64,000 bases of DNA, from the NCBI GenBank assembly GCA_017480185.1, contig JAFVBC010000011.1, forward strand, positions 62,001-126,000. The letters run 5' to 3'. A program made the translations under genes and the position numbers. Positions 27,806 to 37,571 of the stretch are shown here, piece by piece (the first letter of the stretch is position 1; each line of letters starts with the position of its first letter). Below the pieces are notes generated by a model. That model saw nothing but the letters and a program-made list of their open reading frames with translations, did no database searches and had not been told where the DNA came from. Origin of the DNA: Bacteroidales bacterium (GTDB lineage Bacteria; Bacteroidota; Bacteroidia; Bacteroidales; P3).

Positions 27806-27859
27806 AAAAAATTATCCACAACCATTTCAACACCACTAACTATTAGCAGAATAATCGGC

Positions 27860-28744
27860 TCACTGCATAATGGCAGAGTGTGCATTTGCATCAGCCTTAA
27901 CGCGTTTTATCATTCCCTGTAGAGCCGTACCAGGGCCTACCTCTATAAACTCGGTCGCACCATCTTGTAGCATGTTTTGCACAGTGGCAGTCCATCGTAC
28001 GGGCGATGTGAGTTGCAGTATAAGATTGCTCTTTATCTGTTCAGGATCGATAGTAGGCAGTGCATTAACATTCTGATAAACAGGGCATACAGGCACATGG
28101 AACGTAGTTTGTCGTATAGCTGTTTCCAATTCTACCCTTGCAGGCTCCATTAGTGGTGAATGGAAAGCGCCCCCCACAGCCAAAGGCAAGGCTTTCCCCT
28201 TTGCCTCTTTTACCATTTCACACACACGATTCACGCCCTCTATTGTCCCACTAACCACGAGTTGCCCGGGACAATTATAGTTTGCAGCCACCACTACTTG
28301 ATCTTTAACCGACGCACATATCTCTTCGACAGTACTATCTTCGAGTTTGAGGACTGCAGCCATTGTGGATGGTGTGGCCTCACAACATTTCTGCATAGCA
28401 TTTGCTCTTGCTGCAACAAGTTTCAAGCCATCTTGAAAGTCAATTGCACCTGCAGCTACCAAGGCAGAAAACTCGCCTAAAGAATGTCCTCCGACCATAT
28501 CTGGTGTAAAATCATTAGCAAGATATTTGGCAAGAATAACAGAGTGAAGGAATACTGCTGGTTGGGTCACTTTGGTCTGTTTTAAGTCGTCCGCAGTGCC
28601 AGCAAACATCAAATCTGTTATACGGAAACCCAAAATTTGGTTTGCCTTTTCGAACATTTCCCTGCACTCTTCTTTACTATCGTACAGATCTTTACCCATG
28701 CCCACGAATTGGGCTCCCTGTCCTGGGAAAACGTATGCTTTCAT
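27860..28744 (-). CDS. fabD: Malonyl CoA-acyl carrier protein transacylase
   Basis: 294 aa. The nucleophile motif GGHSLGEFSAL (Ser88) and the second catalytic motif GGAFHSPLMEPAR are present, with YVFPGQGAQFVGMG at the start. It moves malonyl groups from CoA to ACP for fatty-acid synthesis. It is the last gene of a tight minus-strand operon and begins 8 bases after the flippase stop; most bacteria keep fabD with fabH/fabG instead. Confidence 0.95.
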   Translation of the reverse strand: MKAYVFPGQGAQFVGMGKDLYDSKEECREMFEKANQILGFRITDLMFAGTADDLKQTKVTQPAVFLHSVILAKYLANDFTPDMVGGHSLGEFSALVAAGAIDFQDGLKLVAARANAMQKCCEATPSTMAAVLKLEDSTVEEICASVKDQVVVAANYNCPGQLVVSGTIEGVNRVCEMVKEAKGKALPLAVGGAFHSPLMEPARVELETAIRQTTFHVPVCPVYQNVNALPTIDPEQIKSNLILQLTSPVRWTATVQNMLQDGATEFIEVGPGTALQGMIKRVKADANAHSAIMQ

Positions 28745-28752
28745 AATAACGA

Positions 28753-30192
28753 CTATTGAATTATTGTCTTAATCTTTTTAATATCTATTATTTTCAATAC
28801 CACCATAAGGCATAACGCCGCAATTGCTGCAAAGATAAGCCTAAATATCCAATCTGCATCCACCACGACAAAAAGAACATTCAATGCAACAATGGCAGCG
28901 GTATACAGAAGAAGCGGTGGCAGTTTTAGCATTCTTAACGGAAGTTTGTATATTTTTTTAGTCACAATTATTTGTGCCAGAGCCATAAAAGACTGTGATG
29001 TAAGTGAAGCACAAGCAGCCCCAAGTGTGCCATACCGTGGTATTAGCATAAGGTTCAAGACTACATTCAACAGCAATGCCACTACTGCAAGTGTGTTAAG
29101 TACTCGAAGTTTTCCTCCGGCTGTCAATAATGTTCCAAAAACATAAGATATTCCTATCGGTATTAAAGCAAATATGAGCGTTCCAAAAGTGTGTTCATAC
29201 TGAGCGCCATTCTCTCCATACAGTATGGCCATTAAAGGTGATGACAAAAACGAAAATGTGATGGATATAGCGACTGCAGTCGACACAACGGCGGGGAAAA
29301 TGCTCTGTGTAGTGTCAAATAACTCCGTCTTATCTTGCCTAAAAGTCAACCTTGAATATACGGGGAGAAGAGGGACACTCACCAAATAGAACAACATCGT
29401 AAGTGCATCAAGCATCTTAAATGCACCTGCATATATTCCCGAGGCCTCCTTTCCTGCCAGTGGCATAAGTATAACAGAATCTATTCTATTGTATGAGGCC
29501 ATTAACAGCACTAATAAAGCATAGGGCAAACTCTTTCTTAATACCGCAATAAAGAATGTTCCTTTCCAATAAAACTGTCGTATCACATCGTGCCGATACA
29601 GGACAATTGCTGCTGTTAGCACAGTAATCACATAGGCAAATGTTTGTGCTATTGCGAACCTTGTTATTGTTACGTTATAGCCCAATCCTCCCCACAACAT
29701 CATGCCGCATATCGCTATCATAATCAACCTATCCAGCACCGACAACACACTATCCCACTTGAAAAGGAGTAGGCCTTCTAATGCACTACGCAAGTATAAT
29801 AGCAACGACGATAGAAATTGATTGACACACAATATGAACAGCAATCGAAATTCGGCAGAACCATAGCCAATAATAGAGCCTATAACGAAAGTAACTATCA
29901 AATATACGACAAATAGGAGCATCTTTATTGACAAGCCTCCAGCAAGATACTTTCTTGTTAGGAGGGGATGTCGTGCTGTATTTCTGACATTGAAATTAGT
30001 CAATCCCAAATCAAGCAAGATATTAAAGATGTAGGCAAAATTAAATACTGCGAAATAGAAACCGTAGTTTTCGTTTCCTACCTCATTTTGAACCCCCACC
30101 TCAATACCCAAAATCCAAAAAGGCTTTACTAGTATATTCAGCAGTAATACCCAAACAATCCCAGAGAAAAGTTTTTTTTGTACAGCACTCAC
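28753..30192 (-). CDS. Polysaccharide flippase (MOP/Wzx-type)
   Basis: 479 aa with about 12-14 membrane segments. The start LFSGIVWVLLLNILVKPFWI, the segment SYNRIDSVILMPLAGKEASG and the end of the fold are typical of oligosaccharide flippases of the MVF/MOP superfamily, which turn lipid-linked sugars across the inner membrane. The ATG overlaps the stop of the gene before it by 4 bases. No glycosyltransferase is adjacent, so the cargo cannot be inferred. Confidence 0.88.
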   Translation of the reverse strand: MSAVQKKLFSGIVWVLLLNILVKPFWILGIEVGVQNEVGNENYGFYFAVFNFAYIFNILLDLGLTNFNVRNTARHPLLTRKYLAGGLSIKMLLFVVYLIVTFVIGSIIGYGSAEFRLLFILCVNQFLSSLLLYLRSALEGLLLFKWDSVLSVLDRLIMIAICGMMLWGGLGYNVTITRFAIAQTFAYVITVLTAAIVLYRHDVIRQFYWKGTFFIAVLRKSLPYALLVLLMASYNRIDSVILMPLAGKEASGIYAGAFKMLDALTMLFYLVSVPLLPVYSRLTFRQDKTELFDTTQSIFPAVVSTAVAISITFSFLSSPLMAILYGENGAQYEHTFGTLIFALIPIGISYVFGTLLTAGGKLRVLNTLAVVALLLNVVLNLMLIPRYGTLGAACASLTSQSFMALAQIIVTKKIYKLPLRMLKLPPLLLYTAAIVALNVLFVVVDADWIFRLIFAAIAALCLMVVLKIIDIKKIKTIIQ

Positions 30193-31826
30193 TTGCCAAT
30201 CCCTTCAACAGACACCATTCCAAACGGACTTTCCCATTGTTCTTCTATTTCCCAACCCTCACGCAGTTTCAACACTTTGGGGAAATAAACATACATCTCA
30301 GGTTGCTTCTGTTCCCTATAATTTCCTTTAGACCACTCACCATTTTTATCCTCATCCCAGAAAGCTCTCACCCTATACTCTTGCGCATCAAGATGCTTAA
30401 ACACAGCAACACCATTGTTGTATAGAATATAGTTTTGGCGCACAGAATCTTTACCATCTACCACCTCAACGACAAGAGGGAAACGTGTTTCATCCTTAAT
30501 CCTAATAGCAAGCGTACCGTAGTCTTTGGGCAATACATCAAATCTCAACGAATCATTCACATCGCCATATATGTCGGTAAACACCCCCTCCCCAATTCTG
30601 AATACATACTTGTGATTAGGTTGCAATACCGTCGCCACTCTACCACTTATTCCGTCCATGTCTTTCTCCACCTCATAACTCCGCCACACACTATCCTCAA
30701 CATCCATAACTTCCACAGCACCATTTTTTACCTTTTGTATGGGATTAGTAAACGACAACTCAAGTTGATCGTAATAGGCCTTATTGCCATCGCATAGGGG
30801 CTTTACCAATGGCTCTTTCGCTGCCACCGATTGACGTCCTTTTCTACCCTTACTCACAGGTGGCTTATACTTGACAAATAATGTGTCTGTAAAATCCAAA
30901 TCACTAAAAACGAACCTCAAAGAGTCAGCATCCTTATCTTTCAACCATACAACAAGACTATCTCCTCGTGCATTCAAATAATCTGCCACTCTGTCAATGT
31001 TAAAGTCTTTGGTTCGCATTGGCATAGCCGTACGCAACACCAAACGTCCCTTGGCCGCCAGCTCAGCTTTCACCACCCTCTGCTTTGTTTGAACGGCATC
31101 AGACATACGCACTTCCACCATTAGCACACTATCTATGCTATCAACTGCAGGCACACTGCCCATTGTCCAGCCGACAGCTTCTGACTCTCCATATCTTTGG
31201 TTCCTATCAACGTCCTCTATCGCCACCAGCCTATAATCCCCAGTGGGTATATAGGTAAATAGAAATTCTCCCCTTTCGTTACATCTCGTAACCCGATCTG
31301 GAGCCTGCGACAATGCAACGGTATCACTTTCGCACCTATCCTCACTGAATGCCAAAACCGTCACTCTTTCCTTTCTTGGTTTACCGGTTCTTGCATCCTT
31401 CACCACTCCCGCCAGTTTCATCGTATCAATACCCTCACCTGTCGAGAAAACATAATCAAACCTTTTCAACTTATTTCCCTCAGTGAAATCGCCCACAGCC
31501 TCGCAAAATTGAAACAGATACGTAGTATTTTCCTGCAAAGTATCCTTAATGTTTGCAACCAGTTTGCGTCCTTTCACCTCAAATTCAGGCTTATATTTTA
31601 GTGGTGGCGACACTATAACGTTGTTATCCATATCGTTGGCAACAACATATTCATCAAAATAGAGCGTAAACCGAGAAGGACGGATGTTTTTGCTTTCACT
31701 GGTTGGCGTGGCAGACACAACAGTCGGTGGTGCCTCGTCTTTGGGGCCACCACTTGGGTACCCCTGCTTGGCACATGAAATACAAGCAGCAACAAGAAGA
31801 GCTATGGCAAATACCTTTCGCATCAA
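30189..31826 (-). CDS. Ig-like domain lipoprotein (Big_5 type)
   Basis: 545 aa. Lipoprotein signal with lipobox VAACISC, then a Gly/Pro-rich linker (AKQGYPSGGPKDEAPPTVVS). Residues about 30-130 form a Big_5 Ig-like domain (NIRPSRFTLYFDEYVVANDM; LQENTTYLFQFCEAVGDFTE). A carboxypeptidase-regulatory-like segment follows near 140-210 (GEFLFTYIPTGDYRLVAIED). The rest is beta-rich. This is a widespread Bacteroidota envelope lipoprotein of unknown role. It overlaps the flippase and the gene before it by 4 bases each. Confidence 0.85.
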   Translation of the reverse strand: MMRKVFAIALLVAACISCAKQGYPSGGPKDEAPPTVVSATPTSESKNIRPSRFTLYFDEYVVANDMDNNVIVSPPLKYKPEFEVKGRKLVANIKDTLQENTTYLFQFCEAVGDFTEGNKLKRFDYVFSTGEGIDTMKLAGVVKDARTGKPRKERVTVLAFSEDRCESDTVALSQAPDRVTRCNERGEFLFTYIPTGDYRLVAIEDVDRNQRYGESEAVGWTMGSVPAVDSIDSVLMVEVRMSDAVQTKQRVVKAELAAKGRLVLRTAMPMRTKDFNIDRVADYLNARGDSLVVWLKDKDADSLRFVFSDLDFTDTLFVKYKPPVSKGRKGRQSVAAKEPLVKPLCDGNKAYYDQLELSFTNPIQKVKNGAVEVMDVEDSVWRSYEVEKDMDGISGRVATVLQPNHKYVFRIGEGVFTDIYGDVNDSLRFDVLPKDYGTLAIRIKDETRFPLVVEVVDGKDSVRQNYILYNNGVAVFKHLDAQEYRVRAFWDEDKNGEWSKGNYREQKQPEMYVYFPKVLKLREGWEIEEQWESPFGMVSVEGIGK

Positions 31827-32359
31827 CCGAACAACTCGTGAATCTCTTTACTAAGGAATGATTTTGCCTCTTCGGTCGGTAAACGCTTGGCCGACGATGC
31901 AAAAATCATAGCTGCAAGTTGCGTTGGGTCTTTTTGTTCCGTCAAACTCACGGCCGACGAGTTCACAAGGTTTATCATCTCGTCTTTTGCCCCCCTTATT
32001 CTTTCCCACAACTCTTGACTCAAGTATACCTGCTGCGACAGATTGTGTTCCCACTCGTCTCTTATATTTTTAGTCATCACCTTTTGAAGCATGGTCATAT
32101 CCATACCCGGTGTAAAGCAACGCAACACTAAACTATCTGGCGATATACGCTCCAAAAAAAGAGCCATACGTTCATACGACTGCAACCTAATTGGTGTAAC
32201 TACCTTCAATGTCTCCTTGCGCTCATCCATCTTCATAGCCAACAGCTGCTGCTTCTGCTGATGGTCGAAATAACGTTTCTCAAGCAAATAAAAAGCCAGC
32301 CCCGATAGAGCCATCGTTGCAAGAATTGACAATATCAACACTATAACATACATAACCAT
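31823..32359 (-). CDS. Single-pass membrane protein of unknown function, 178 aa
   Basis: One N-terminal membrane segment (YVIVLILSILATMALSGLAF) followed by a soluble helical part. That part begins with a possible coiled coil (EKRYFDHQQKQQLLAMKMDE) and goes on with LQSYERMALFLERISPDSLV and MTKNIRDEWEHNLSQQVYLS. I believe similar proteins occur next to Ig-like lipoproteins in other Bacteroidales, but the function is not known to me. It overlaps the sirtuin stop by one base and the Ig-like gene by four, so it is co-translated with both. Confidence 0.8.
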   Translation of the reverse strand: MVMYVIVLILSILATMALSGLAFYLLEKRYFDHQQKQQLLAMKMDERKETLKVVTPIRLQSYERMALFLERISPDSLVLRCFTPGMDMTMLQKVMTKNIRDEWEHNLSQQVYLSQELWERIRGAKDEMINLVNSSAVSLTEQKDPTQLAAMIFASSAKRLPTEEAKSFLSKEIHELFG

Positions 32360-33039
32360 TATTGTTTTAGAAGTTCTTCCACTAATTGTTTCACGCCCTT
32401 CGTTGCCACATCGTTTATAAAAACCACCTCTCTGCTCACAGGGACACTCTTTGGATCAATCACATAGCACCGTGAATGTTTGGGGACATAGTGTACTAAT
32501 CCAGCAGCCGGGTACACCGCCATCGACGTACCCACCACGATAAAAATATCAGCCTCCTCACACAGAGCAGCAGCCTTTTCAATGTTAGGTACAGCCTCGC
32601 CGAACCAAACTATATGCGGACGCAACTGCGTTCCATCGGCCGCCATGTCGCCAACACAGATGTCTCTATACCCTATCTCCTCTATCACCTCCGTATTAAC
32701 ATCACTTCTCCCTTTAGTAAGCTCACCATGCAAATGCAACACATTGGCCGAGCCTGCCCTCTCGTGCAGATTGTCAACATTCTGAGTAACTATCCACACA
32801 TCATACTTCTCCTCCAATCTCACTAATTGCCTATGGGCCTCGTTTGGTTCACATGTAGCCAACTGCCTACGTCTTTGGTTATAAAAATCGAGCACCAACT
32901 GCGGATTGCGCACATAGGCCTCATGGGTAGCCACATCCTCAACGCGATAATTTTCCCAAAGCCCATCGCTATCGCGAAACGTGCTAATGCCACTTTCCGC
33001 GCTCACTCCAGCCCCAGTCAATACCACAATCTTTTTCAT
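32359..33039 (-). CDS. cobB: NAD-dependent protein deacylase (sirtuin), zinc-free type
   Basis: 226 aa. NAD-binding motifs GAGVSAESGISTFRD and TQNVDNLHERAG and the catalytic His104 in HLHGEL are present. The pair Tyr53-xx-Arg56 (DFYNQRRRQL) is the class III signature that in SIRT5 and CobB favours succinyl/malonyl lysines. The four zinc cysteines are missing; only Cys128 stands in the small domain. It opens a five-gene operon (sirtuin, membrane protein, Ig-like lipoprotein, flippase, fabD). A near-match to the -7 element (TACGTTTTGC, 33056-33047) lies just upstream. Confidence 0.9.
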   Translation of the reverse strand: MKKIVVLTGAGVSAESGISTFRDSDGLWENYRVEDVATHEAYVRNPQLVLDFYNQRRRQLATCEPNEAHRQLVRLEEKYDVWIVTQNVDNLHERAGSANVLHLHGELTKGRSDVNTEVIEEIGYRDICVGDMAADGTQLRPHIVWFGEAVPNIEKAAALCEEADIFIVVGTSMAVYPAAGLVHYVPKHSRCYVIDPKSVPVSREVVFINDVATKGVKQLVEELLKQ

Positions 33040-33085
33040 CTTTTTGCAAAACGTAGATTATCCTATTTTATTGCACCCGTAAAAA

Positions 33086-34666
33086 TCACTTCAACGGCGT
33101 AAGGGTAGTACGCCTATTCTGCGCACGACCTGATTCTGTTTCATTACTTGCCACTGGACGTGTCTCTCCATAGCCTTTGTATGTCAACCTCTCCGCGCTC
33201 ACCCCACGTTCTATCAGATAGTCATAAACCGCTTTAGCCCTGCGTTCCGACAAAATCATGTTGTCTTCATCGCTACCAACGGCATCGGTATGTCCGCCCA
33301 CTTCTATACGCAATCGAGGGTGGCGCTTCAAAGCTTCGGCCAGTTTGTCAAGTTCGGCAAGCGATGGTTCCAGCAGCGTAGCCTTTGCTGTCTCGAAGAA
33401 TATGTTTTTCAATGTAACCGTATCGCCCAAGGTTAACAGATTTTCAGCCTGTCTCACAGCGTCTATATAAGTAACCCTCTCTGGTCGCGAGGCTTGTGGC
33501 ATTATGAATGAATAGAGATCTAATTTGCCATATCCCCCATATCTGTCAGACGAAAAAACTGCCGTTCGACCATCTGGAGCCACAATCAAGTTATTCTCAT
33601 CACCCGAGGTATTTATCGGATAGCCCAAATTTTTCGGAGTGCTCCATTCGCCATTGTCATTTCTTTTTGACACAAACAGGTCGAGTCCTCCCATGCCCAT
33701 GTGCCCATCCGAAGCGAAGTAGAGTGTCTTATCATCGAAATGGATATATGGTGCTGTCTCATTACCCGAAGTGTTAATTCCTGGTCCCATGTTTTTAGGC
33801 TCCGTCCACCGTCCCTCCTCAAGGGTGCAATACCATATATCCGTCCCACCATATCCACCTGGTCTATTAGATGCAAAGTAAAGCGTATAGCCATCAACCG
33901 ACAGCGACGGGAACGATTCCCAGTACCTACTATTCACCGGGCTACCCAAGTTGCGTGGTTTCCCCCACTTCCCCCCACTTTTAACACTCATATACAGGTC
34001 GCATCCCGTTGGTTCGCTGTTGCGGCCACAAGCTGTGAAAAGCATCACCCGTCCGTCGTGCGAAAGGGTCTGTGCCCCCTCATTCCCGTTAGAGTTTAGC
34101 GGTTCTGGCATGCGTTCAGCATACCCCCAGTCGAGCAACATCGTGTCGTAGAGCGAGCAGTAGAAATCTTCTTCCATTGGTAGTCCCCTCTGCGTGGTGG
34201 CCTTTCGGGGCATACGTCGCGTGAATACCAGCATGTGGCAGTCGAGTGTCAACGCTGGCAGATATTCGTCATCAGCTGTATTCACGTTTGGACCCAAATT
34301 TATCGGGCGAAATGGCACTGGGTGCTCCACGGCGTGCTTTCTGAAACGTGCTGTTTTCACTCCCTCCTCGGCCTCGGCTCGCCAACGTGGGCTGCGCGGA
34401 TTCAATGCCAAGCATTGGGCATAACTCTCTTCAGCCTGGTCATACATTTCCAACTTCATATATTGGATGCCCAACAAAAGATAGGCTTCAACATATTCGG
34501 GGTCCACGTCGACAGCCTGTTGCAACAACTCCAACGCCTCTTTGTGGCGGCGTTGAGCCGACAGTTCGGCCGCACGATCAAAAAGGGGTTCAGATTTTTT
34601 GTTTTGCCCCCAGCCCATCAAGGGCAACAAGAGCAGCAACGCAACAAGGGCCACATTTCGTTTCAT
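33086..34666 (-). CDS. OmpA-family protein with TPR and PD40 beta-propeller
   Basis: 526 aa. Signal peptide 1-20 (LLLLPLMGWGQ), TPR repeats about 28-95 (AYLLLGIQYMKLEMYDQAEE), six or so PD40/WD40-like blades about 110-375 (YFASNRPGGYGGTDIWYCTL is one), and a C-terminal OmpA domain 405-526 that should bind peptidoglycan (IEVGGHTDAVGSDEDNMILS; YGETRPVASNETESGRAQNR). The same domains occur in PorE of the type IX secretion system, but the carboxypeptidase-regulatory domain of PorE is not evident here. It is probably an outer-membrane/periplasm anchoring protein. Confidence 0.88.
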   Translation of the reverse strand: MKRNVALVALLLLLPLMGWGQNKKSEPLFDRAAELSAQRRHKEALELLQQAVDVDPEYVEAYLLLGIQYMKLEMYDQAEESYAQCLALNPRSPRWRAEAEEGVKTARFRKHAVEHPVPFRPINLGPNVNTADDEYLPALTLDCHMLVFTRRMPRKATTQRGLPMEEDFYCSLYDTMLLDWGYAERMPEPLNSNGNEGAQTLSHDGRVMLFTACGRNSEPTGCDLYMSVKSGGKWGKPRNLGSPVNSRYWESFPSLSVDGYTLYFASNRPGGYGGTDIWYCTLEEGRWTEPKNMGPGINTSGNETAPYIHFDDKTLYFASDGHMGMGGLDLFVSKRNDNGEWSTPKNLGYPINTSGDENNLIVAPDGRTAVFSSDRYGGYGKLDLYSFIMPQASRPERVTYIDAVRQAENLLTLGDTVTLKNIFFETAKATLLEPSLAELDKLAEALKRHPRLRIEVGGHTDAVGSDEDNMILSERRAKAVYDYLIERGVSAERLTYKGYGETRPVASNETESGRAQNRRTTLTPLK

Positions 34667-34731
34667 GTGGGTAATAACGCAATAGCGTCAGTTTTATTGC
34701 CATTGTGCACCGATGTGGTTTACCTAAACAA

Positions 34732-34935
34732 TCATCGGTGGTCGACCTTGTCAACGTCAATGTCGGGCAACTTCAAGGCACTATTCTTGCAATTGCATGT
34801 GTGGTTTCCCTTCTTGGCACAACTGTTGCAGCCACAACCACAGCCCTGTTTACCATTCAATTGTTTCACCATCCACCTCACAGCAAAGCCCACCGCAACA
34901 GCCACCACGACCCAAACTATTATGTCCTGCCACAT
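34732..34935 (-). CDS. FeoB-associated cysteine-rich membrane protein
   Basis: 67 aa. One membrane segment (IIVWVVVAVAVGFAVRWMV) then a dense cysteine cluster (GKQGCGCGCNSCAKKGNHTC). It lies 26 bases after feoAB on the same strand, the usual place of this small family, which is thought to assist ferrous iron transport. The cysteines may bind iron or another metal. Confidence 0.9.
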   Translation of the reverse strand: MWQDIIVWVVVAVAVGFAVRWMVKQLNGKQGCGCGCNSCAKKGNHTCNCKNSALKLPDIDVDKVDHR

Positions 34936-34961
34936 ATCGCTATCTCTTTATTTCCACCACA

Positions 34962-37397
34962 TCACATAAACAAACTGCCTATTTGGAACACCAAAGTGGC
35001 CACGACCCACGCCAAACAGATGGTATATGCCACCGTAAACAAAGCCCAACGCCACTTGCCTGTTTCGTTCTTTATAGCCACAATGGCACTGATACAGGGC
35101 ATGTATAGCAGAATGAACAGCAACATTGAGGCTGCCGACAGAGGAGTCATGTTATTCCTAATCAGTTGCGAAATACGACTCTCATTTTCGGCATCTTCAA
35201 AGTCGGCCTCCAACGTCTCCGCCTCATCGTCGGATGTGGCGTAAAGCACAGCCATCGTACTGGCCACCACCTCTTTGGCACCAGCACCAGCAAGCAGCGA
35301 CACACTCTGCCGCCAATCGAATCCACAGGGGCGCATCACGGGTTCTATCGTCTTACCAATCTGAGCCATATACGAATTCTCGGCCTGTGCAATACGGTCT
35401 TTATTGGTGGGGTAGTAGCTCAATGCCCACACTATGATAGAGGCTCCAAGAATGATGGTACCCATTTTCTTTAAGTACTCCTTTCCTTTCTCCCATGTGT
35501 GGCGCAACACAGCCTTGGCTGTCGGCATACGATAAGGGGGCAACTCCATGACAAAAGGCAGGCTCTCGCCTTTGACAAAGAAACGACTAAACAGTCGAGC
35601 CATAAGCACCGCCATAATCAATCCCAACATATAGAGACCTGTTATGACAAACGCTGCCCACTTGCTAAAGAAAGCACTAACCAAGATAACATACACCGGT
35701 ATACGTGCCGAGCAACTCATCATAGGTATCACCAGAATGGTAAGCAGTCTGCTTTTGCGATCTTCAATGGTGCGTGTGGCCATAATGGCAGGCACATTGC
35801 ACCCAAAACCCATAATCATAGGTATGAAGCTCTTGCCGTGCAACCCCATGCGGTGCATCAGCCTATCCATTATAAAGGCAGCCCTGGCCATATAGCCACT
35901 GTCTTCCATAAAGGATATGAAGAGGTAGAGGATAAGTATGTTGGGCAGAAACACCAGCACCGACCCCACACCAGCTATCACACCGTCGACAAGCAGACTT
36001 TTCAGTGCCCCATCGTTCATGGTCGAACCCACCAAGTCTCCAAGCCAATCGAACAATGCCTCAAGCCAGTCCATGGGATATTGACCCACAACAAAAGTGC
36101 AGAAAAAGGTGATGAACATTATGACCAAAAACACAGGGTAGCCCAACCATTTGTGGGTAACGATGGCATCAATGCGGTCGGTGAGGCGGTGAAGTGTGCT
36201 TTTTGTGTTCTTTTCGTAGCACTCGGCCAATGCACCTCGCACAAAGGCGTACTTGGCATCGGTTATGGCACTTTCAATGTCCTGCCGTTCGACCTCAATG
36301 TCAACTTTGTGGCCTTTCGATTCCTCGTTGTCCACCAACCGACGGCCACTATTTTTTTTATACCTGTCGGCAATGCCGTTTCGCAATTGCATCACACTGC
36401 CGTCGGGGTCGTTGTCGGCCACATATTGTTCCATTTGGCGGTCGTTTTCAAGCAATTTTATGCTCAAAAAACGAGTGCTAATGGTGTCGGAAAAGCCATG
36501 TTGATAGAGTTCAGTGCGCAGCTGATCTATGCGTTTTTCAAGTTCTTTACCATGGTTGACATGAATATGTCGCACGGTGGCGTTGCGCCCCTCAAACACA
36601 TCAATGATAGTGTCGAACAGCTTGTCAATACCATCGCCGCTACGACCTGTCGTAGGCACTATCGGCATACCCAATAGGGTGCTCAACTGCGCTATGTCAA
36701 GGTGGTCGCCACTGCGCTGCAACTCGTCGTACATGTTCAATGCCATCACCATCGTGATGTCCATATCGATGAGTTGCGTTGTGAGGTAGAGGTTTCGTTC
36801 CAGGTTCGACCCGTCGACCACGTTCAATATCACATCGGGATTTTTCTCGATGATGTGTTTGCGAACATAGAGTTCTTCGGGCGAGTAGGCCGACAGGCTA
36901 TAGGTACCCGGCAGGTCGACAAGGTTGAATGTGTACCCACCATGGCTAAACGTACCCACCTTTTCGTCGACCGTAACACCGCTATAGTTGCCAACCCTTT
37001 CGTGGGCGTGAGCGGCTATGTTGAAAATACTGGTCTTTCCACAATTGGGGTTGCCCACCAGCGCCACGTTAATCACCCGTGCTCGCTCGGCAGCAATGTG
37101 GTGCATGGCATCGCAGTCGGGCGCATCAATTGGGCGATAGTCGTCGTGCAAGTCAATTTCTTGTTCAGCCTCTTCCTCGCTCACAATCTCCACTTTCATG
37201 GCGTCATTGCGACGCAACGACACCTCGAAGTTCATTATGCGATACTTTATCGGGTCGTTGAGGGGGGCGTTGAGCACTGCCTGCACCGTTACGCCCTTGA
37301 TAAAGCCCATTTCTATGATACGCTTACGAAAAGCACCGTGCCCCGACACCCTCACCACCACACCACGCTGGCCTGTCTTAAGTTCTGATAAAAGCAT
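34962..37397 (-). CDS. feoB: Ferrous iron transporter, FeoA-FeoB fusion
   Basis: 811 aa. Residues 1-72 are a FeoA SH3-like domain (LLSELKTGQRGVVVRVSGHG). From about 108 is the FeoB G-domain: G1 GNPNCGKTS (115-123), G3 VDLPGTYSLSAYSPEELYV, G4-type ALNMYDELQRSG. The membrane part (about 420-805) has the two conserved core regions with GFGCNVPAIMATRTIEDRKS and AGAGAKEVVASTMAVLYAT. It imports Fe(II) across the inner membrane. Such FeoAB fusions are typical of Bacteroidales. It has its own -7 promoter element. Confidence 0.97.
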   Translation of the reverse strand: MLLSELKTGQRGVVVRVSGHGAFRKRIIEMGFIKGVTVQAVLNAPLNDPIKYRIMNFEVSLRRNDAMKVEIVSEEEAEQEIDLHDDYRPIDAPDCDAMHHIAAERARVINVALVGNPNCGKTSIFNIAAHAHERVGNYSGVTVDEKVGTFSHGGYTFNLVDLPGTYSLSAYSPEELYVRKHIIEKNPDVILNVVDGSNLERNLYLTTQLIDMDITMVMALNMYDELQRSGDHLDIAQLSTLLGMPIVPTTGRSGDGIDKLFDTIIDVFEGRNATVRHIHVNHGKELEKRIDQLRTELYQHGFSDTISTRFLSIKLLENDRQMEQYVADNDPDGSVMQLRNGIADRYKKNSGRRLVDNEESKGHKVDIEVERQDIESAITDAKYAFVRGALAECYEKNTKSTLHRLTDRIDAIVTHKWLGYPVFLVIMFITFFCTFVVGQYPMDWLEALFDWLGDLVGSTMNDGALKSLLVDGVIAGVGSVLVFLPNILILYLFISFMEDSGYMARAAFIMDRLMHRMGLHGKSFIPMIMGFGCNVPAIMATRTIEDRKSRLLTILVIPMMSCSARIPVYVILVSAFFSKWAAFVITGLYMLGLIMAVLMARLFSRFFVKGESLPFVMELPPYRMPTAKAVLRHTWEKGKEYLKKMGTIILGASIIVWALSYYPTNKDRIAQAENSYMAQIGKTIEPVMRPCGFDWRQSVSLLAGAGAKEVVASTMAVLYATSDDEAETLEADFEDAENESRISQLIRNNMTPLSAASMLLFILLYMPCISAIVAIKNETGKWRWALFTVAYTICLAWVVATLVFQIGSLFM

Positions 37398-37435
37398 AAC
37401 AGAAGTTTGACGTTTGTTTCGTTTTGCAAAATTAC

Positions 37436-37444
37436 GTCATTCGG
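37436..37444 (-). promoter_or_regulatory. -7 element of feoAB
   Basis: TAATTTTGC on minus matches TAnnTTTGC, 38 bases before the feoAB ATG. No obvious Fur-box palindrome is visible around it. Confidence 0.65.
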
Positions 37445-37571
37445 AGCGACAAACGCCATCACCACAAATGGTTATTATCAACGCGCGCACAGACACACAA
37501 CAATCTCATTACATGGCCATTGCAACATCGCCACCCAATGGTATGGTTAAGATAGGACTATCACAGTTGAC

